A DNA stretch of 19,154 nt, taken from the NCBI GenBank assembly GCA_047622145.1, contig JBLHMO010000057.1, positions 1 through 19,154 of the forward strand. The letters run 5' to 3'. Below the pieces are notes generated by a model. The model was not told the origin of the DNA. It worked only from the letters and a program-made list of their open reading frames with translations, and ran no database searches. This stretch comes from Litorivivens sp047622145. Lineage in GTDB: Bacteria; Pseudomonadota; Gammaproteobacteria; Pseudomonadales; Spongiibacteraceae. Positions 14,877 to 19,154 of this stretch are shown here, one piece after another; the stretch's first letter is position 1; each line of letters opens with the position of its first letter. The position numbers were made by a program, and so were the translations under genes.

Positions 14877-15725
14877 TTACAGAACTGCGTTACTAAGAAT
14901 CAAGGCAACGCCTACTTTAGCGGCAGCAATCTGCAAAATCACGACAGGCTGATCCAGTTCAAGAGCCTCTTTCACGGTCGATGCGGTTACCACAACGCGA
15001 TCGATCAGAATCTCGAAGATATACAGTAAGATCATGCCGGTCGCGGCAAGCACTAGATACTCTAAAATCATCTCATTCAAGGTATTAACGCCGTTACCTG
15101 TAATAGCGCTTTTTAGAATGAGTGAGTAGGCAATTAATTTTCCGCCCAGATAAATGCCCGAAGAGACATTACCCTTGCCAATACTAACAACGATATCGTG
15201 AGATCGCATCATGACTTTTTCGTAGACGAGCACCAACACAACCAGGGTCAGCTGGCCAACCACAAAATAGGCGATACTTGATACGAAGCCACCGGCATCG
15301 CCGACAATACTCGCGTAAGCCATAATACCCGTCGCAACAAGCATACCCATCTCGACAAGGCCTACCGAGGTGTTGGCTTTCTGGAGCTCACTGAGGTTAT
15401 GGATTCCTGGCAAAACCCACTTATCAGCGGTCATCAGCGCACTAACGATAAATACAACCGCCAGTAGCCCGTATTCAACTGACTTCAAGATATCCTGCCC
15501 GAGACTTGATTCCGATTGCCCGGCAAGCACACCCATCATCGCAATCGCGAGACCAAACTGCGCACCGCTTCGGCGAAAGCCTACCGCCATGTTTCCGGAC
15601 TTTACTTCAGTATCGGCCGTGTAGTTCACCGCGGATATCTTGCTTAAAGCCAGCTTAAGAATAAATGCGCAGCCAACGTAGATTAGCGTGTACAGCGCAT
15701 AAATTGCGTATTGTTCAATATTCAT
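14877..15725 (-). CDS. DUF350 (YjfL-type) membrane protein, four-repeat form
   Basis: A 282-residue integral membrane protein with about eight helices. The DUF350 motif around an Asn followed by a small-residue stretch recurs. I see it at about 45 (GNMAVGFRRSGAQFGLAI), 118 (ANTSVGLVEMGMLVATGI) and 186 (GNVSSGIYLGGKLIAYSL). A weaker fourth copy lies at about 255 (QPVVILQIAAAKVGVALI). The usual ~130-residue DUF350 protein has two such halves, so this is a tandem double version. The biochemical function of DUF350 is unknown. Family members travel with PspA, TelA and spermidine-synthase genes. GGTGA precedes the ATG. The gap is 19 bases to the upstream gene and 3 to the downstream gene. Confidence 0.85.
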   Translation of the reverse strand: MNIEQYAIYALYTLIYVGCAFILKLALSKISAVNYTADTEVKSGNMAVGFRRSGAQFGLAIAMMGVLAGQSESSLGQDILKSVEYGLLAVVFIVSALMTADKWVLPGIHNLSELQKANTSVGLVEMGMLVATGIMAYASIVGDAGGFVSSIAYFVVGQLTLVVLVLVYEKVMMRSHDIVVSIGKGNVSSGIYLGGKLIAYSLILKSAITGNGVNTLNEMILEYLVLAATGMILLYIFEILIDRVVVTASTVKEALELDQPVVILQIAAAKVGVALILSNAVL

Positions 15726-15744
15726 AGTTCACCCATTAAATTAA

Positions 15745-17400
15745 TTATTTGCCGCCACTGGATGGGCCGCGCGCCCGCCCTGCTGCACCCGCGCCTCTCA
15801 CCGAGCCCGGCATTGATGATGTCCGCCCTGAATTACGGCCCGTCGACGCCGAAGTAATTACGCCGGGGTTTCTCTTTGAATACTCACTGTTTCGGTAGCG
15901 GCTGTTCGAATAGGTCTGACCACCGTAGGTGCCGTACTGGTTATTGCGACCATAGTAAGGCTGCCTATGGTTGCGGCCGCTATACCCAGACCAGTCGTTG
16001 TAAGAGTAACGACTAGGGCCAATGAAGCTACCAAATAAGCGGTACATGCCGTAGTAGTGCCAAAAAGAGTGTCCCCCCTGTTGGCGCCACTCACCGTACT
16101 GATTTGAGCCAGTCGGCTGCCCATTCACCATCGACGGCTCGGCGATTGCCGCCATACCCACCGGCTCTGCAACCCTAGAGGTTTCTGACTCGTAGTGTCC
16201 CAGTGGCTTTGTTGCAATCGCCATACCGAGATTATCTTCGTGTGCGTAGAACAACTCACTTGATACCAGGATCCAGGCACCCTCGTTAACCTCACCATCC
16301 TCAATCACCGTGTATTTGTGAAAGGCTTTTGCCTCAGTGCTGGCAAGCCAGTACTGCGCATCGTGTTCGCTACGCGGCCACCGATATTGGGGATCAATTC
16401 GCAGTGCATCCCAGCGGTTGCGAGGAATCAGAATAGTAAACTGGCTTCTCCATCCATCTTGGTTTCTAGCAATGGCGCCTTCGCCGAGCCCATCAAAATA
16501 TTCAAAAGAGTCTGCATCAACCGATGAAGCAGGATACCTAATATCGTGCCCGGCACCACAATATTCGCCATCACACCAGTTTGAACGCCCTACTGTGACA
16601 AAATAGTCAATCTTCTGATCGCTCAGGACTTTGACATAACTTCGATCCAGCTGCGCCAACAAGCCTTCGTTCTCACTCATGTAGCCGGCGAACTGTTCTT
16701 GCAAATCAACAAGTTTATTGTAGGCATCCACATACACGGCGTAATCTGGCGTAGAAGACGCTCTTTCCCGCTTTAGAATCTTAAACCCCGATACCTGCAA
16801 GGCGAAAATTTCTGAGGCGCCGTCTAACTTCTTATCAAAATCGCCTGACTTGTTAGGGTACTTACCCTTAAATTCATCAACCTTTGTGCTGAATCCTTTA
16901 ATTTTTTGTTCATTCTTGGCGATGCTCGAACGTGCAGTGTCCCAATACTTGTCCTTGTTCTTCCGACCATCAAGGATGACTACCGCCCTGTTGCGCGGGT
17001 AGAGCCTGGCAGACTTTACATCATTGAGCGCGCTTCGAGCCGCGAGCAGATACCCTTGCAGTGAGTCCAGGTCATCTTGATGATTTCGATCAAGAATCGG
17101 CACGATGTCATTTTCATATTGAGTCGCAATGCCGTCGAGTAAGTTCCCGGCTTTTAGGTGGTAGCCGTCCCAATCTCCAGTTTGCGCATATGATTCTAAA
17201 AAACTCCAATCGTCGGATCGCTTCAGCGCATCCATCTCTCGTTTTGCTGACGCAATCTTGTCGCGCTCAGCCTCAATAGACTGCGCAATAAACTCCGCCT
17301 TCCTTACTGCCTCTTGGGGCAAGGACGTAAAAACCGAGTAAAACCAAAAACCCAGTAGACCTACAAGAATGACAATCAGTGCTGGCTTAGCATTACCCAT
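15745..17400 (-). CDS. membrane-anchored coiled-coil protein with low-complexity tail
   Basis: About 551 residues, family not recognised. Residues about 7-24 form one N-terminal membrane helix (ALIVILVGLLGFWFYSVF), followed by a charged helical segment (about 30-60) and a helical region to about 260. A globular part follows, including WCDGEYCGAGHD with two close cysteines. Residues from about 435 are low-complexity, rich in Tyr, Gly, Asn, Ser and Arg, ending RGPSSGGK. I chose the ATG at 17400 over a GTG at 17406 because AAAGG lies 9 bases upstream of the former and only 3 from the latter. It overlaps the DUF4178-like gene by 8 bases. With the helix near the start, either side of the membrane is possible, though the cysteine pair suggests the periplasm. 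Confidence 0.75.
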   Translation of the reverse strand: MGNAKPALIVILVGLLGFWFYSVFTSLPQEAVRKAEFIAQSIEAERDKIASAKREMDALKRSDDWSFLESYAQTGDWDGYHLKAGNLLDGIATQYENDIVPILDRNHQDDLDSLQGYLLAARSALNDVKSARLYPRNRAVVILDGRKNKDKYWDTARSSIAKNEQKIKGFSTKVDEFKGKYPNKSGDFDKKLDGASEIFALQVSGFKILKRERASSTPDYAVYVDAYNKLVDLQEQFAGYMSENEGLLAQLDRSYVKVLSDQKIDYFVTVGRSNWCDGEYCGAGHDIRYPASSVDADSFEYFDGLGEGAIARNQDGWRSQFTILIPRNRWDALRIDPQYRWPRSEHDAQYWLASTEAKAFHKYTVIEDGEVNEGAWILVSSELFYAHEDNLGMAIATKPLGHYESETSRVAEPVGMAAIAEPSMVNGQPTGSNQYGEWRQQGGHSFWHYYGMYRLFGSFIGPSRYSYNDWSGYSGRNHRQPYYGRNNQYGTYGGQTYSNSRYRNSEYSKRNPGVITSASTGRNSGRTSSMPGSVRGAGAAGRARGPSSGGK

Positions 17401-18028
17401 AATCACCCGCCTTTAGTGCGCTAGCCTGCAACACAACAACATCGTCGAGACCTAATTCTTGACTGAGAAAGGCCTCTCGCTCGTGATCTCCGTCGTCATC
17501 CCACATTTCAATGGTTAGACATTGACCGCTGTTGGACTCAAACTCATAAAGTCGAACGGGCGCAGGGTCATCGTCACGAGATCGGTAATACACGGCCGCC
17601 CAGCTTTCATCTTCACTATAATGAAATTGCTCCGCCTTATATTTTAGGCAACCTTTCTCATCCTCGGCCATTAACTCCAAGTCAGAGCGCGTTACCGCTT
17701 TGCCATCGCAGCTTATGTCGCGAAGTTTTATCTCAAGCAGTGTCTCGCTCATCTCAAGCGCGTCATCCTCCTCCCACTCAACATGAGCTATCTTACCCGT
17801 AAGAAGATTGAAGATTTCTAACTCAGTGACCCAATACTCTTTCTTGCGCCTTTTATAATTGCTCCAGCGCACGTCTAGGTATTTTCCGATACCGCCGACT
17901 TGAAAGGTTTCACCTCGAATATCCAAATACCCACCAACGTCGAGTTTTCGGATATCAAGACCTTCGCTCTCAGGGTCACACGAGGGCCTAAGCCCCCGAA
18001 TAGCCTGAACTCTTTTTTGAATACTCAT
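17393..18028 (-). CDS. DUF4178-like protein
   Basis: A 211-residue, probably cytosolic, acidic, beta-rich protein. The opening KLDVGGYLDIRGETFQVGGI and the later KEYWVTELEIFN, HYSEDESWAAVYYRS and ECLTIEMW-like strands resemble DUF4178, a small-barrel family found beside DUF350, TelA and spermidine-synthase genes. The match is from memory of the pattern and is moderate. The frame opens with GTG at 18031, but I chose the ATG at 18028. AAGG lies 6 bases upstream of it, formed over the TelA stop codon (18037-18039), which makes coupling to TelA translation likely. No membrane segment or enzyme motif is seen. Confidence 0.65.
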   Translation of the reverse strand: MSIQKRVQAIRGLRPSCDPESEGLDIRKLDVGGYLDIRGETFQVGGIGKYLDVRWSNYKRRKKEYWVTELEIFNLLTGKIAHVEWEEDDALEMSETLLEIKLRDISCDGKAVTRSDLELMAEDEKGCLKYKAEQFHYSEDESWAAVYYRSRDDDPAPVRLYEFESNSGQCLTIEMWDDDGDHEREAFLSQELGLDDVVVLQASALKAGDYG

Positions 18029-18036
18029 CACAATCC

Positions 18037-19154
18037 TTAGATGACTTCGCCAGAATCATTATCAATAACCGTTGAGGCGTCGGACTCAGAACGAAAATCC
18101 TGTGTATTGCGTGCAGACTCCATACCCGCCGCTATCGGCGCCAGCTCTCGTGTCATTTCCGCCAGTCGATCGCTGGTTTCTCGCGCTTTACTCGTGCTGC
18201 TGGACATCGTTTCGTTGGCTGTAGAGATCGCCTGCATAAGCTGATCAAAGCCTTCTTCAAGCTTCTCCAAGCCAATGACGGGGTTGTTGTACATATCGCC
18301 AACTTCTTTAGCCGCTTGGTTAACCGCAGTAGCGTTTTGGGCCATCATCTCGCCCAAGCCATCCTGAAATCCTTTCACCGCATCTTTAACTGCTTTTTGC
18401 TGCGCCAGGGCCGCCTGAATACGCAGTGCGTTATTCATGACCATCGGACCGACCGTCAAGGCGCTGTCAATTTGCTCTCCCAGCAGTGAGTTGGTCGACA
18501 TCGTCTGATCGATACTGATAAAGAACTGAACAGAGGCCTGCTCCATTGTTCGCATATCACGAATGCGACGCATCGCCTGATTTTTGACAGAGGCTAACTT
18601 TTGGACCTGCTGAATGTCATCAGACGGCGCGCTTGCTTCAAGCTCTTCAACTTTCTTAACGAAAAGCTCACTAACATAAATTTCAGACTCCGTTTCTTTT
18701 TTGGCGGCTGCAATTTCGTTGTACTGATGTTCTAGATCAATGCTGGTTTCAATCAGTTGATCTTTGCCGTTGCGCAAACCATCGAAGATAGCATTGACGT
18801 GAGAATGCATCGGCTGATATCGACGAATAAAGCGCGATACCGCGCGACGCTGAATACCCTTTGGCATCCAGGAGAACCACCAGGCGTTGCGCAGAGAATG
18901 TGGATTCAATTCATCCATTGTCTCTCGCAATTGCAGAAGTTTTTCGCCCGTTGGCGACTTTCCATCCAGACCTTTTAGCAAAGAATCCACACTTCCCGCC
19001 ATAAGATCATTCGCCTTGCCCATCCGCTTATGGGCTGAAGACCCCAGTCCGTCCACGATCCTTGTTAGCGCCGGCCCTGATTCCTTATTCACTGAGACAA
19101 GAAGGCCGTCCGCCTTTTGTGACAGCGTTTGTATATCGTCTTCGGAGGCCCATT
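18037..19154 (-). CDS. telA: TelA-family protein (toxic anion resistance family), partial at window edge
   Basis: A mostly helical protein of the TelA/KlaA (PF05816) family, named after a tellurite-resistance protein. The signature region reads RRAVSRFIRRYQPMHSHVNAI, FDGLRNGKDQLIETSIDLE and MRTMEQASVQFFISIDQTM. It continues with MVMNNALRIQAALAQQKAV and PVIGLEKLEEGFDQLMQAI, the usual order and spacing. Coiled-coil prediction would cover much of it; no membrane segment is seen. A GTG at 19092 opens a 351-residue frame, but it has no ribosome binding site. The frame stays open without a stop through 19154, coding WASEDDIQTLSQ and so on, so the true start lies outside the window. It is the first gene seen of the operon, and others may precede it. 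Confidence 0.88.
   Translation of the reverse strand, partial: WASEDDIQTLSQKADGLLVSVNKESGPALTRIVDGLGSSAHKRMGKANDLMAGSVDSLLKGLDGKSPTGEKLLQLRETMDELNPHSLRNAWWFSWMPKGIQRRAVSRFIRRYQPMHSHVNAIFDGLRNGKDQLIETSIDLEHQYNEIAAAKKETESEIYVSELFVKKVEELEASAPSDDIQQVQKLASVKNQAMRRIRDMRTMEQASVQFFISIDQTMSTNSLLGEQIDSALTVGPMVMNNALRIQAALAQQKAVKDAVKGFQDGLGEMMAQNATAVNQAAKEVGDMYNNPVIGLEKLEEGFDQLMQAISTANETMSSSTSKARETSDRLAEMTRELAPIAAGMESARNTQDFRSESDASTVIDNDSGEVI

Overview
The window looks like chromosomal DNA of a gammaproteobacterium, probably marine or environmental. This is inferred from moderate GC, a DjlA-type co-chaperone, GGGGACAG-type REP-like repeats, and the mix of a Tat-exported PhoX-like protein, lipid-active enzymes and a TelA/DUF350 cassette. 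No rRNA, tRNA, intact transposase, CRISPR array or phage gene is visible. The species cannot be fixed from the sequence alone.

Left part (1-9300) is an accessory patchwork of mostly single genes. They are a Tat lipoprotein of the PhoX/DUF839 family, a convergent monoacylglycerol-lipase-like hydrolase, a YtoQ-type protein, and three minus-strand genes (PLP-dependent deaminase/desulfhydrase-like enzyme, NTF2-like protein, short-chain dehydrogenase). Then come a sterol-desaturase-like di-iron enzyme, a Phd/ParE toxin-antitoxin pair with a perfect palindromic operator, and a serine carboxylesterase. Small REP-like elements lie between them: an 8-bp tandem array beside a 16-bp-stem hairpin at the left edge, a 23-bp inverted repeat bracketing the three-gene block, and a 12-bp inverted repeat bracketing the esterase. 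The short-chain dehydrogenase gene has a second, decayed copy at about 8001-8447 that has lost its start codon and about 400 internal bases.

Middle part (9400-12115): a membrane-anchored beta-propeller protein, an unrecognised 121-residue protein starting with TTG, and a DjlA-like protein (N-terminal membrane helix, TerB-like domain, C-terminal J domain).

Right part (12175 to the window edge, minus strand) is the most interesting region, a tight six-gene operon. In transcription order it encodes a TelA-family protein (open at the window edge), a DUF4178-like protein, a membrane-anchored coiled-coil protein with a Gly/Tyr/Arg/Ser-rich tail, a four-repeat DUF350 membrane protein, a multi-pass membrane protein fused to a spermidine-synthase-like domain, and a two-helix K+ channel with a cytoplasmic RCK/TrkA-N domain. 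Neighbouring genes overlap by 4-8 bases or are 3-19 bases apart. I infer an inner-membrane stress or ion-homeostasis system that couples a polyamine-type aminopropyltransferase to a K+ channel and a TelA scaffold. The families are recognised from sequence; the joint function is inference.
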